NCBI RefSeq assembly: GCF_014904795.1
Contig: NZ_JACZFS010000055.1
Location: 1-64,000 of the forward strand
Direction of reading: 5' to 3'
Source: Nisaea nitritireducens
GTDB taxonomy: Bacteria > Pseudomonadota > Alphaproteobacteria > Thalassobaculales > Thalassobaculaceae
Length of the DNA: 64,000 nt
The position numbers and the translations under genes were made by a program. The notes below the pieces were generated by a model that ran no database searches, had not been told where the DNA came from, and was given only the letters and a program-made list of their open reading frames with translations. This document shows, one piece after another, positions 36,419 to 44,892 of this stretch. The first letter of the stretch is position 1; each line of letters starts with the position of its first letter.

Positions 36419-37771
36419 GTGAAATCAAGGATGATCCCGGAACGCATGATGCTGGCTTTGATGGCGATTGCGGTTCTGATGATCGGCGGAGCGGCCGACG
36501 CGAAAGTCTACGAGCCGGAGAGCATCACGCTCGCGAACGGCATGCAGGTCGTCGCCATCACCGATCGCCGGGTACCCGTGGTCACCCATATGGTCTGGTA
36601 CAAGGTCGGCGGGGCGGATGAGGCGCCGGGCGAGACAGGCCTCGCGCATTTCCTCGAGCACCTCCTTTTCAAGGGCACCGAGACGGTTCCCTCCGGCGAG
36701 TTTTCCCGCACCGTTTCCCGCAACGGCGGGGAAGGAAACGCTTTCACCGGGTACGACTACACCGCTTACTTTCAGACCATCGCCTCGGACAAGTTGCCGC
36801 TGGTGATGGAAATGGAAGCCGACCGGATGGTGAACCTGACGCTGGACCCGGACGAGGTCGCGTCGGAGCGCGAGGTGGTGCTGGAAGAGCGCCGTTCCCG
36901 GATCGACAACAGTCCCGGCTCGTTGCTGGGCGAGCGTACCAACGCGGCGCTCTATCTGAACTATCCTTATCGCCGCCCGCTGATCGGCTGGGCGCATGAG
37001 ATCAAGGCGCTCACCCGGGAGAACGCGCTGGCTTTCTACCGGAAATGGTATGCGCCGAATAATGCCGTGCTGGTGGTGGCGGGCGACATCACCATGGATG
37101 AGCTGAAGCCGTTGGCGGAGAAATATTACGGTGTCATTCCGGCGCGGGCGGTGCCTGACCGTAACCGGCCGATGGAGCCGGAGCAGATCAGCGCCCGCCG
37201 GGTCGCATTTTCGCACCCGCAGGTCGGCCAGATCAGCTGGAGCCGCCGCTATCAGGCGCCGAGCCGGTTCTACGGCGAAAGCGATCAAGTCATGCCGCTC
37301 GCCGTGCTGGCGGAAGTGATCGGCGGCGGGGCGACCAGCAGGCTCTACAAGGCATTGGTGATAGACCAGAAAATCGCGCTCTCGGCCGGTGCGTCCTACA
37401 GCGGCAGCAGCATCGGTCCGGGAACATTTTTCTTCTATGCCGTACCGGCGGAAGGAAAGACCGTCGAGGAACTGGAGGCGGCTTTTGAAGCGGAGCTCGC
37501 GGCCATTCTGCGTGACGGCGTCGATGTGCAGGACGTTGCGCGCGCGGTCAAGTCGATGAAGACCAGCGCAGTCTATGCCCGCGACAGCGTGACGGCTCCG
37601 GCCCACGCCGTGGGGCAGGCGCTTGCCATCGGGCGCACCATCGAGGAAATCGAAAGCTGGCCGGACCAGGTGGGTGCGGTGACACAGGAACAGGTCATGC
37701 AGGCGGCGCGGGCAGTTCTGGGAACGCCGGCGCATGTCACCAGCATCCTGCGCCCGAAACCGGCTAGCTGA
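36419..37771 (+). CDS. M16 family zinc metallopeptidase, catalytic subunit type
   Basis: 450 residues from a GTG at 36419, seven nt after caggag. The N-terminal MLALMAIAVLMIGGAADAK is a Sec signal peptide, so the enzyme is periplasmic. The inverted zinc motif HFLEH is in GLAHFLEHLLFKGTE near residue 80, with the distal Glu in EREVVLEERRSRID. It is paired eight bases later with a second M16 protein lacking the zinc motif; such heterodimers act as one protease. The substrate, a small periplasmic peptide or misfolded protein, is unknown. Confidence 0.92.
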   Translation: MKSRMIPERMMLALMAIAVLMIGGAADAKVYEPESITLANGMQVVAITDRRVPVVTHMVWYKVGGADEAPGETGLAHFLEHLLFKGTETVPSGEFSRTVSRNGGEGNAFTGYDYTAYFQTIASDKLPLVMEMEADRMVNLTLDPDEVASEREVVLEERRSRIDNSPGSLLGERTNAALYLNYPYRRPLIGWAHEIKALTRENALAFYRKWYAPNNAVLVVAGDITMDELKPLAEKYYGVIPARAVPDRNRPMEPEQISARRVAFSHPQVGQISWSRRYQAPSRFYGESDQVMPLAVLAEVIGGGATSRLYKALVIDQKIALSAGASYSGSSIGPGTFFFYAVPAEGKTVEELEAAFEAELAAILRDGVDVQDVARAVKSMKTSAVYARDSVTAPAHAVGQALAIGRTIEEIESWPDQVGAVTQEQVMQAARAVLGTPAHVTSILRPKPAS

Positions 37772-37778
37772 GGAGAGA

Positions 37779-39137
37779 ATGATGCGGACCCTTTTCGCGC
37801 GGGCTTCTGTCCCGTTTCTGATTCTCGCCACTCTCCTGCTGGCCCGGCCGGGAATGGCGGAGGCCATCGAGATCCAGCGTGTGGTCAGTCCCGGCGGCAT
37901 TGAGGCCTGGCTGGTCGAGGACCACAAGAACCCGATCATTACTCTTTCCGCCAGTTTCGCGGGCGGTGCCGCTGCCGATCCGGAGGGCAAGGAAGGCCTG
38001 GCCGTCCTGACCGCGAGCCTGCTGGATGAAGGGGCCGGTCCCTACGACAGCGATGCTTTCCGCCGCAAGCTGGAAGACATGGTCATCGGGCTTCGCTTCA
38101 ATGCCCGCAATGACAGTTTCGGCGCCAGCCTGCAGACCCTGACCGAGAATTCGGACGAGGCCTTCGATCTGCTCCGTCTTGCCATGACAGAGGCGCGGTT
38201 CGATGCCGAACCGGTGGAACGCATCCGCGCGCAGATCGTTGCCGGGTTGAAGCGTAACGAGAACAGGCCGCAGACGATTGCCAGCCGGGTCTGGTGGCGG
38301 GCGGCTTTCCCGAACCATCCCTACGGCCGCCCTTCCAGCGGCACGGTGGAAAGCGCCGGACGTATCACAACGGCAGACATGAAGGCATTCGCCAAACGGG
38401 TGCTGACACGCGGCAGCCTCAAGGTTGGCGTGGTCGGGGACGTTACGCCGGAGCGATTGGGCGTACTGCTCGATAAAACATTCGGCCCGTTGCCGGAAAA
38501 CGGCGCCGCGACACCTGCTGTGCCGGCGGAACCGGCAGCCATCGGAGAGACCTTCGTGGTCGAGAGTCCGGTGCCTCAGTCGGTTGTCGTGTTCGGCCAT
38601 CGGGGCATTCCCCGGGATGATCCGGACCGGTTCGCGGCCTCCATCCTGATGGAAATCATGGCGGGCGGGTTCGGCTCGCGTCTGACGAATGAGATCCGTG
38701 AGAAACGCGGCCTGACGTATGGCATTTATGCCTACACGCTGCCGCTTGAGGATGCGCAGATGATCATGGGCGGCGTTTCGACCCGGAACGACAAAGTTGC
38801 CGAGACGGTCGGGCTGGTGCGGGAGATCTGGGCAGACATGGCACAGAATGGTCCGACCGAGGAAGAAGTGCGTGATGCCAAGACCTATATCAACGGCTCT
38901 TTCCCGATGCGCCTGACCAGTTCCCGGCCGATTGCCGGATTGCTGGTCTCGCTACAGCGGGACGGGCGGCCCATTGATTATCTCGATGGCCGGGCGGACC
39001 GGATCAATGCGGTCACGATGACGGACCTGAAGCGGGTGGCGAAGCGCTTGTTCCTGACGGACGAGCTGACATTCTCCGTGGTCGGGCAGCCGAAAGGTCT
39101 GACCGCTACGGCTCCGGCGCCGGAGTCGCGCTCCTGA
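37779..39137 (+). CDS. M16 family peptidase-like, non-catalytic partner subunit
   Basis: 452 residues from ATG 37779 behind aggaga. The signal peptide is FLILATLLLARPGMAEA. The M16 fold is clear: IEAWLVEDHKNPIITLSASF near the start, the second repeat ending NEIREKRGLTYGIYAYTLPL, and the C-terminal SSRPIAGLLVSLQRDGRPID. At the place of the zinc site the sequence reads VLTASLLDEGAG, so the HxxEH motif is absent. The Arg/Tyr substrate-binding element GLTYGIYAY is retained. It should form a heterodimer with the preceding protein. Confidence 0.9.
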   Translation: MMRTLFARASVPFLILATLLLARPGMAEAIEIQRVVSPGGIEAWLVEDHKNPIITLSASFAGGAAADPEGKEGLAVLTASLLDEGAGPYDSDAFRRKLEDMVIGLRFNARNDSFGASLQTLTENSDEAFDLLRLAMTEARFDAEPVERIRAQIVAGLKRNENRPQTIASRVWWRAAFPNHPYGRPSSGTVESAGRITTADMKAFAKRVLTRGSLKVGVVGDVTPERLGVLLDKTFGPLPENGAATPAVPAEPAAIGETFVVESPVPQSVVVFGHRGIPRDDPDRFAASILMEIMAGGFGSRLTNEIREKRGLTYGIYAYTLPLEDAQMIMGGVSTRNDKVAETVGLVREIWADMAQNGPTEEEVRDAKTYINGSFPMRLTSSRPIAGLLVSLQRDGRPIDYLDGRADRINAVTMTDLKRVAKRLFLTDELTFSVVGQPKGLTATAPAPESRS

Positions 39138-39219
39138 GCGGGCGAGGATGCGATTATATGCTTGAAGGCTCCGTTCCGGTGGTGGCTCCCGTTCAGGGCA
39201 TCTGCTAGATTCTTTCATC

Positions 39220-40548
39220 ATGAAGACGTGTCCCTTGGTGGCCGGCCCGCTCCGGCATGATTTTTCCGCGACATTCGAGGACCGGATCGGCGATGCCGGT
39301 CTCTCTGTTGCCGGTCTTGAGGCGTTGGCTCCAGCTGCAGCACAGTCTCTGGCGGACCTCCGGAAAAAGAAGGAGAGCGGCACCTTGCCATTGCTCTCGC
39401 TGCCCTGGCGGCGGGACGACCTTGAAGAGGGCGCACTGCTGGCAGCCGAGCTGAGTGCCTGGGCCAGACACGTACTGATCCTCGGCATCGGCGGCTCCAG
39501 TCTTGGTGGGGCGACGATATGCCGTCTGGCGGAGAAGGGCGGCACCTTCTCGCCGGACGCGCCGAAGCTTCATTTCCTCGATAATATCGACCCGGCAACC
39601 TTCACCTCGATCTTCAAACGCATCGCGCTGGAGAAGACGGCGGTGCTCGCCATCTCCAAATCGGGTGGTACGGCGGAAACGCTGTGCCAAACCCTGATCT
39701 GCCACGATGCTTTCGTTGCGGCAGGGCTCGATCCGGCGGAACATTTCATCACGGTCACCGAACCCGGACCGCGCCCGCTTCGCCAATTTGCGGAGGAGAC
39801 CGGGTGCCGTTGCCTTGAGCACGATCCCCATATCGGCGGGCGCTATTCGGGCCTGACGTTGAACGGATTGCTGCCGGCCATGATCGTCGGACTCGACGCC
39901 GAGGCCATCCGGCGCGGGGCAGCGGCGGTAACCGATGCGGCGCTTGCGCCGGCGAACCCTCTGGAAAGTGCCCCGGTTCTCGGTGCGATGGTCAATATCG
40001 GCCTCGGGCGGGAGCGTGGCGTCACCCAGACCGTGCTGATGCCCTACAGCGACCGGCTGGACCGGATGGGCGACTGGTTCACCCAGCTTTGGGCGGAAAG
40101 TCTCGGCAAGCACGGTAACGGCACCACACCGATCGGCGCGCTTGGTGCTGTCGATCAGCACAGCAGCCTGCAGCTCTTCCTCGACGGTCCGCGCGACAAG
40201 CTGGTGACACTGGTGCAGAGCGCGGTTGCGGGCACGGGCGGTACGGTCGGTGCGAACGCGATGGCGCTGATGGGCGACGGGCTCTCTTATCTCTCTGGAC
40301 GGACCATGGGTGATCTGATGGATGCCGAGCAACGGGCGACGGCGGAAACCCTGATTGCCAACAGGCGGCCCACCCGGATCATCCATACCGATGCCATCGA
40401 CGAGGAAAGTGTCGGCGCGCTGATGATGCACTTCTTCCTGGAGACGATGGTAGCGGCCGATCTGATCGGCGTCGATGCGTTCGACCAACCCGCCGTCGAG
40501 GATGGCAAGGTCCTGGCGCGGCGCTATCTGGCGGAGATGGCCGGGTGA
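39220..40548 (+). CDS. pgi: glucose-6-phosphate isomerase, short form
   Basis: 442 residues, about 100 fewer than the classical proteobacterial enzyme and closer to the short bacterial type. Sugar-phosphate motifs are present: LGIGGSSLGGATICRLAEK near residue 89, LAISKSGGTAETL near residue 144, HIGGRYSGLTLNG near residue 204 and the catalytic-Glu region WFTQLWAESLGKHGNG near residue 285. It interconverts glucose-6-phosphate and fructose-6-phosphate. The stop overlaps the mutL start (GTGA), so translation may be coupled. No other glycolytic gene is adjacent. Confidence 0.85.
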   Translation: MKTCPLVAGPLRHDFSATFEDRIGDAGLSVAGLEALAPAAAQSLADLRKKKESGTLPLLSLPWRRDDLEEGALLAAELSAWARHVLILGIGGSSLGGATICRLAEKGGTFSPDAPKLHFLDNIDPATFTSIFKRIALEKTAVLAISKSGGTAETLCQTLICHDAFVAAGLDPAEHFITVTEPGPRPLRQFAEETGCRCLEHDPHIGGRYSGLTLNGLLPAMIVGLDAEAIRRGAAAVTDAALAPANPLESAPVLGAMVNIGLGRERGVTQTVLMPYSDRLDRMGDWFTQLWAESLGKHGNGTTPIGALGAVDQHSSLQLFLDGPRDKLVTLVQSAVAGTGGTVGANAMALMGDGLSYLSGRTMGDLMDAEQRATAETLIANRRPTRIIHTDAIDEESVGALMMHFFLETMVAADLIGVDAFDQPAVEDGKVLARRYLAEMAG

Positions 40549-42440
40549 GCGGCAACGCTTCCAGGATTGAGGAAACCGTCGGACGGATCCGGCGCCTGCC
40601 GGACGGACTGGTCAACCGGATCGCCGCCGGCGAGGTGGTCGAGCGCCCGGCCAGCGCGGCCAAGGAGCTGATCGAGAACGCGCTGGATGCCGGGGCGACC
40701 CGCGTTGACGTGGTCATGCGCGACGGCGGCCGGACCGCTATCGCCGTGACCGATAACGGCATGGGCATGAGCCGGGAAGAGCTGGAAGTCGCGGTCGAGC
40801 GGCACGCCACCTCCAAGCTGAAGGGCGAGGATCTTACCCATATCACCAGCCTCGGTTTCCGGGGCGAGGCACTGCCTTCCATCGGCGCTGTCAGCCGGAT
40901 GACGATAACCACCCGCGCGGCGTCTGCGGGCCCGGAGGAGAGCGCTTGGAGCCTCTCTGTCGAAGGCGGCAGGGTCACACCGCCGGAGCCTGCCGCGCTC
41001 GGCCAGGGCACGCGCATCGAGGTCCGGGACCTGTTCTATGCCACGCCCGCGCGCCTCAAGTTCCTGAAAGCGCCGCGCACGGAATACAGCCACGCTGTCG
41101 ATGTCATCGAGCGGCTGGCCATGGCGCATCCCAACGTCGCCTTCACGCTCGGTGACGGCAACCGCACGACGATCCGGCTGAACGAGGCGGAAGGCGACCT
41201 GTTCCAGGCCCGGCTGGTCCGGCTCGGTGCCGTCATGGGCCGTGATTTCGAGGATAACGCCCTGCCGATCGAGGCGGAGCGCGAAGGCATCCGGCTGTCC
41301 GGCTATGCGGGCCTGCCGACCATCAACAAGCGCACCACCAGTCACCAGTTCCTGTTCGTGAATGGCCGGCCGGTGCGGGACAAGCTGCTCTATGGCGCGG
41401 TGCGTGGCGCCTATATGGATTTCATCTCGCACGATCGGCACCCGCTGTTGGCGCTGTTCCTCGACGTGCCGCCGGAAATGGTCGATGTGAACGTGCACCC
41501 GGCCAAGACCGAGGTCCGGTTCCGTGAGCCAGGACCGGTGCGCGGGCTGATCGTCGGGGCGTTGAAACATGCGCTTGTCGCGGCGGGTCATCGAGCATCG
41601 ACCACGGTCGCCAACGCGACGCTGGGGGCGCTCGGGCGGTCCGTTGAAAACCAGATGCCGCAGACAAGCTATGCCTGGCAGCCGCAGAACCGGTCGGGAT
41701 ACGGCAGCACGGTATCGCGTGGCATGGCCGAGGCCGGGATGGCGTATCAGGCTCCCATTGGCCAGCCTTCCGCCGATCACGGGGCTGGGGGGATGTGGCA
41801 GGACGAGGCACCGCAGGCCCGTTCCGAGGCTCCGACCCCGGAAAGTGCGGCGCTGGAGGCTCATCCGCTCGGTGCGGCCCGGGCCCAGTTGCATGAGAAT
41901 TACATCGTGGCCCAGACTAGCGAAGGCATGGTGATCGTCGATCAGCATGCGGCCCACGAGCGGCTGGTCTATGAGCGTATGAAGAAGGCACTGGAGGCCG
42001 ACGGTATCAAGCGGCAGATGCTGCTGATCCCCGAAGTGGTGGATCTGGACGAGGCGTCGGTCGAGCGACTGGCGGCGCGGACGGAAGAATTTGCTGAACT
42101 TGGCCTGGTGTTGGAGCCGTTCGGCGGCGGTGCCGTGGTGGTGCGCGAAGTTCCCGCGCTGATGGGTGAGGCGGATGTGGCGGGTCTGGTACGTGACCTT
42201 GCCGAGGAGCTGACCGAGTTCGGCGAGGCCATGGCCCTGAAGGACAAGCTGGCGCATATCTGCGGCACTATCGCCTGTCACGGCTCGGTGCGCTCGGGAC
42301 GTCGGCTGACCGTCGAGGAAATGAACGCGCTATTGCGCGAGATGGAAGTCACTCCGCATTCCGGGCAATGCAATCACGGCCGCCCGACCTATGTGGCGCT
42401 CGGCCTCAATGATATCGAGAAGCTGTTCGGCCGGCGCTGA
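40545..42440 (+). CDS. mutL: DNA mismatch repair protein MutL
   Basis: 631 residues, starting at a GTG that overlaps the pgi stop by four bases. The GHKL ATPase motifs are intact: LVNRIAAGEVVERPASAAKE, ENALDAGATRVDVVMRDGG, DNGMGMSREE and SLGFRGEALPSIGAVSRM. A Pro/Gln-rich linker runs from about residue 360 to 430. The C-terminal dimerisation domain contains HECIVAQT-like HENYIVAQTSEGMVIVDQHA, then QHAAHERLVYERMKKALEAD. The Q-D-Q-H-A-A-H-E-R element and CPHGRPT-like CNHGRPTYVAL motif recall the endonuclease-type C-domain. It couples MutS mismatch recognition to strand removal. Confidence 0.97.
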   Translation: MSGNASRIEETVGRIRRLPDGLVNRIAAGEVVERPASAAKELIENALDAGATRVDVVMRDGGRTAIAVTDNGMGMSREELEVAVERHATSKLKGEDLTHITSLGFRGEALPSIGAVSRMTITTRAASAGPEESAWSLSVEGGRVTPPEPAALGQGTRIEVRDLFYATPARLKFLKAPRTEYSHAVDVIERLAMAHPNVAFTLGDGNRTTIRLNEAEGDLFQARLVRLGAVMGRDFEDNALPIEAEREGIRLSGYAGLPTINKRTTSHQFLFVNGRPVRDKLLYGAVRGAYMDFISHDRHPLLALFLDVPPEMVDVNVHPAKTEVRFREPGPVRGLIVGALKHALVAAGHRASTTVANATLGALGRSVENQMPQTSYAWQPQNRSGYGSTVSRGMAEAGMAYQAPIGQPSADHGAGGMWQDEAPQARSEAPTPESAALEAHPLGAARAQLHENYIVAQTSEGMVIVDQHAAHERLVYERMKKALEADGIKRQMLLIPEVVDLDEASVERLAARTEEFAELGLVLEPFGGGAVVVREVPALMGEADVAGLVRDLAEELTEFGEAMALKDKLAHICGTIACHGSVRSGRRLTVEEMNALLREMEVTPHSGQCNHGRPTYVALGLNDIEKLFGRR

Positions 42441-42450
42441 GGGAGCTTGA

Positions 42451-43074
42451 GTGGTCCGCATCAGGGAATATCGCAAAGCGGATCTTCCGGCGCTCTACCG
42501 GATCTCGGTGATGACCGGTGACGGTGGCGGTGACGCACGGCACCTTTACCGGGACCCCGATCTCATGGGGCATATCTATGTCGGGCCTTATGCGGAATTT
42601 GCACCCGATCTCTGTTTTGTCGCGGAAGACGATCTTGGTGTTGCCGGTTATATCGTTGGAACAGTCGATACGCGTCCGTTCGAAGACCGGCTCGAACGCG
42701 AATGGTGGCCTGCCTTGCGCGAGCGTTATCCGGACCCCGGCACGGTGCTGCAGCCAGACTGGGACGCGGACACGAAGCGGGCACACCGGATGCATCATAC
42801 GGCGGTGATACCGGACGCTGTTGTTGCCGAGTGCCCCGGCCATCTTCACATGAACCTGTTGCCGCGCCTGCAGCGCCAGGGCATCGGGACCAGACTGCTC
42901 GAACGCTGGTTTGAGACGGCGCGAAAGGCCGGTGCCGGGCGGGTCCATGTCGGCGTCAATCCCGGTAACGCGGACGGCCTTGCCTTTTGGCAGCGGGCCG
43001 GGTTCGAGCGGATCGTGCTTCCGGAGGCGGATGATTCCGGGCGTGCCATCTGGCTCGGCAGGCCCGTGCCGTGA
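42451..43074 (+). CDS. GNAT family N-acetyltransferase
   Basis: 207 residues from a GTG with gggag five nt upstream, ten bases after mutL. Unlike the usual GNAT it opens with VRIREYRKADLPALYRISVM. The acetyl-CoA binding region is LLPRLQRQGIGTRLLERWFE near residue 135, and GVNPGNADGLAFWQRAGFER near residue 168 closes the fold. A middle insertion around residues 70-115 is typical of the O-GlcNAcase-associated/hyaluronidase-type acetyltransferases. The substrate is unknown. Confidence 0.87.
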   Translation: MVRIREYRKADLPALYRISVMTGDGGGDARHLYRDPDLMGHIYVGPYAEFAPDLCFVAEDDLGVAGYIVGTVDTRPFEDRLEREWWPALRERYPDPGTVLQPDWDADTKRAHRMHHTAVIPDAVVAECPGHLHMNLLPRLQRQGIGTRLLERWFETARKAGAGRVHVGVNPGNADGLAFWQRAGFERIVLPEADDSGRAIWLGRPVP

Positions 43075-43081
43075 TGCAGGG

Positions 43082-43510
43082 TTAGGCCAGCATCCGCTCA
43101 AGGGGGGCGTTGCCCTGCACCAGATCGGCAAGAGTGCTGCGGTCGAGTTCCGTAAGGAAGGCGGTGACGGCACTATTGATCACGCCTTTCAGACGGCAAA
43201 CGGGCGTGATCAGGCATTGTCCCCGCCCCGCCTGAAAGCATTCGACCATGGCGAAATCATTTTCCATGCAGCGGACGACCGCGCCGACCGTGATCTGCTC
43301 CGGCGGCTTTGCCAGCTTGAGGCCGCCGGAGCGCCCGCGCACCGATGTGACGAACCCCTCATGGGTGAGGGCGCTTGCCAGTTTCATCAGATGGTTTCGG
43401 GATATGGAGAACCGGTCTGAAACCTCCTGGATGGTGACCAGCCGGGAGGAATTCACCGCCAGATGCATCAATAGCCGCAGGGCATAGTCCGTCTGGGTGT
43501 TGAGGCGCAT
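43082..43510 (-). CDS. nsrR: nitric-oxide-sensing Rrf2 regulator NsrR
   Basis: 142 residues. The winged-helix N-terminus is RLNTQTDYALRLLMHLAVNS, with recognition region SRNHLMKLASALTHEGFVTS. Three cysteines (CFQAGRGQC, then ITPVC) can hold the iron-sulphur cluster, and the following RLKGVINSAVTAFLTELDRS resembles enterobacterial NsrR closely, as does the ending LADLVQGNAPLERML. NsrR represses nitric-oxide defence genes until NO attacks its cluster. It is the second gene after the truncated haemoglobin, 28 bp apart, and lies under the same operator, implying autoregulation. Confidence 0.92.
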   Translation of the reverse strand: MRLNTQTDYALRLLMHLAVNSSRLVTIQEVSDRFSISRNHLMKLASALTHEGFVTSVRGRSGGLKLAKPPEQITVGAVVRCMENDFAMVECFQAGRGQCLITPVCRLKGVINSAVTAFLTELDRSTLADLVQGNAPLERMLA

Positions 43511-43538
43511 GCCGGCTACTCCGTGTAATTCAGCGCAG

Positions 43539-43997
43539 TCATGGCTTGGGGCCGCGAGCGCGCTGCAGTTCCGGCACGCCGAAGATCGCCAGTTTCAGGC
43601 TCTCGGCAATGCGCCGGGCACGCTCCATGAAATAGGGAGGCACGCCTGGTGTCGGCGCCGTCGCTACCAGCGTTTTTTCGAACAGGGTGAGCCAGTGATC
43701 GAAATGCCCGGCCTCGATTTCCGTGATGGCGTAATGCACCGGAACCGGTTTGCCGGAATATTGCCCGGTATAGAGCGCGACCGACCCCCAGAAGGCTTTC
43801 ATCCGGGCGAGATGCGGGTCCCAGTCATCGCCGATGCGGCGCTCAAAGATCGGGCCAAGCATGGCGTCCGCGCGAATGCGCTCATAGAAGCTGTCGACGA
43901 GGGTTGAGATGTAAGCCTCGGTAATGCCGAACGCTGCCGCTTCGGCGCGAAGGTCATCCCTTGAGGCGGGCCTGCTGCGGATTGGAATGGAGGTCAT
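43539..43997 (-). CDS. truncated haemoglobin, group III-like
   Basis: 152 residues. The helical globin core contains SFYERIRADAMLGPIFERRI, then HLARMKAFWGSVALYTGQYS. The expected proximal His is in HFDHWLTLFEKTLVATAP near residue 95. Helix endings PPYFMERARRIAESLKLAIF match group III (trHbP) proteins. It binds NO or oxygen in the cytosol and may detoxify NO. The start at 43997 follows ggag. It lies first in an operon with nsrR, and a palindromic NsrR-type site is 21 bp upstream. Confidence 0.9.
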   Translation of the reverse strand: MTSIPIRSRPASRDDLRAEAAAFGITEAYISTLVDSFYERIRADAMLGPIFERRIGDDWDPHLARMKAFWGSVALYTGQYSGKPVPVHYAITEIEAGHFDHWLTLFEKTLVATAPTPGVPPYFMERARRIAESLKLAIFGVPELQRARGPKP

Positions 43998-44017
43998 GGT
44001 CCGAGCTCCAATGTTAA

Positions 44018-44040
44018 AAGATGTATTTAATACGCACCTT
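44018..44040 (-). promoter_or_regulatory. NsrR-type operator upstream of the globin-nsrR operon
   Basis: An 11-1-11 palindrome: left arm aagatgtattt, a single a, right arm atacgcacctt. The arms agree at most positions with the published NsrR consensus of two 11-bp half-sites (AAGATGYATTT) separated by one base. It is 20 bp before the globin start codon. A taacat element (-10-like) lies between it and the gene, so repressor binding would block RNA polymerase. Confidence 0.8.
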
Positions 44041-44098
44041 AAATGACGAAGCGCAAGACGTCCGGGCCAGGTGCGACAATCGGCTCGGCAGGAGCCGA

Positions 44099-44521
44099 TC
44101 AGTCGGCGTTGGCTTCGATATTTTCCATGTCGTCGTCGGAGAAACCGTAATGGTGGCCAATCTCATGGATCAGCACATGCCGGACGATGTCACTCAGAAC
44201 CTCTCCGGTCTCGCACCAGTAATCGAGGATCGGCCTGCGGTAGAGGAAGATCCGGTTGAGGTCAGACGGGCTCGCCAGTGTCACGGCCTCTCCGAACGGG
44301 ATGCCGGCATAAAGGCCGAGGATCTCGAACGGGCTTTCGGCGCCGAGTTCGTCCAGCACGTCCTGTTCGGGAAAGTCGGTAACGAGGAATGTCACATCGC
44401 CGGTCTGCGCGCGAAACGCGTCCGGGATCGTCCGAAACGCTTCGCGGGCGAGGGCCTCTATATCGTCGAGGCTGGGCGGTTCCATGGGGTGCTCCACGGG
44501 CGGCTGAACAGGCTGGCTCAT
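44099..44521 (-). CDS. small zinc metallopeptidase-like protein (DUF1025 family)
   Basis: 140 residues. The zincin motif HEIGHHYGFSDDDME near residue 122 is HExxHxxG followed by an acidic residue, as in the PF06262 minigluzincin family. A conserved FPEQDVLDELGAESPFEILG segment lies before it, followed by NRIFLYRRPILDYWCETGEV. The function of the family is not established; it may be a cytosolic peptidase. It is not clearly co-transcribed with its neighbours. Confidence 0.87.
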   Translation of the reverse strand: MSQPVQPPVEHPMEPPSLDDIEALAREAFRTIPDAFRAQTGDVTFLVTDFPEQDVLDELGAESPFEILGLYAGIPFGEAVTLASPSDLNRIFLYRRPILDYWCETGEVLSDIVRHVLIHEIGHHYGFSDDDMENIEANAD

Positions 44522-44586
44522 GCTTCCGCTATAACCGGCGCGGGGATTTTACGCTAGTGTGGTGGTGAACGGACAGGGAGGTTGCC

Positions 44587-44889
44587 TTGGCAGACAAACT
44601 CACCGATCAGGAACGGGAGTTGGCGATGGCCGCTCTCACGGCATGGGACGCGGTCGCAGGCCGGGATGCGATCCGGCGCAGCTACAAGTTCCCTGATTTC
44701 AAAGCCGCATTCGGTTTCATGAGCGCAGTCGCCGAAATCGCCGAGGAGCTGGATCACCATCCCGAATGGTTCAATGTCTACAACCGGCTGGACGTCACCC
44801 TCACCACGCATGATGCGGGCGGCCTGACGCTGCTTGATATCGATCTCGCGAGGCGGATGGACGCGGCGGCGGAAGACTTCGGCGCCTGA
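44587..44889 (+). CDS. phhB: pterin-4a-carbinolamine dehydratase
   Basis: 100 residues from a TTG at 44587 with gggagg five nt upstream. The DCoH active site is complete: [20 protein letters not shown] near residue 50 carries the paired histidines, and [20 protein letters not shown] gives the second conserved part. It recycles 4a-hydroxytetrahydrobiopterin after aromatic hydroxylation. No phenylalanine hydroxylase is nearby, so another pterin-linked role is possible. The stop lies three bases before the convergent nudC stop. Confidence 0.93.
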   Translation: MADKLTDQERELAMAALTAWDAVAGRDAIRRSYKFPDFKAAFGFMSAVAEIAEELDHHPEWFNVYNRLDVTLTTHDAGGLTLLDIDLARRMDAAAEDFGA

Positions 44890-44892
44890 AAC

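Noticed and set aside
40524-42281. A 585-residue minus-strand open frame opposite mutL
   Set aside because: Shadow of the mutL coding bias, with no start signal or motif.
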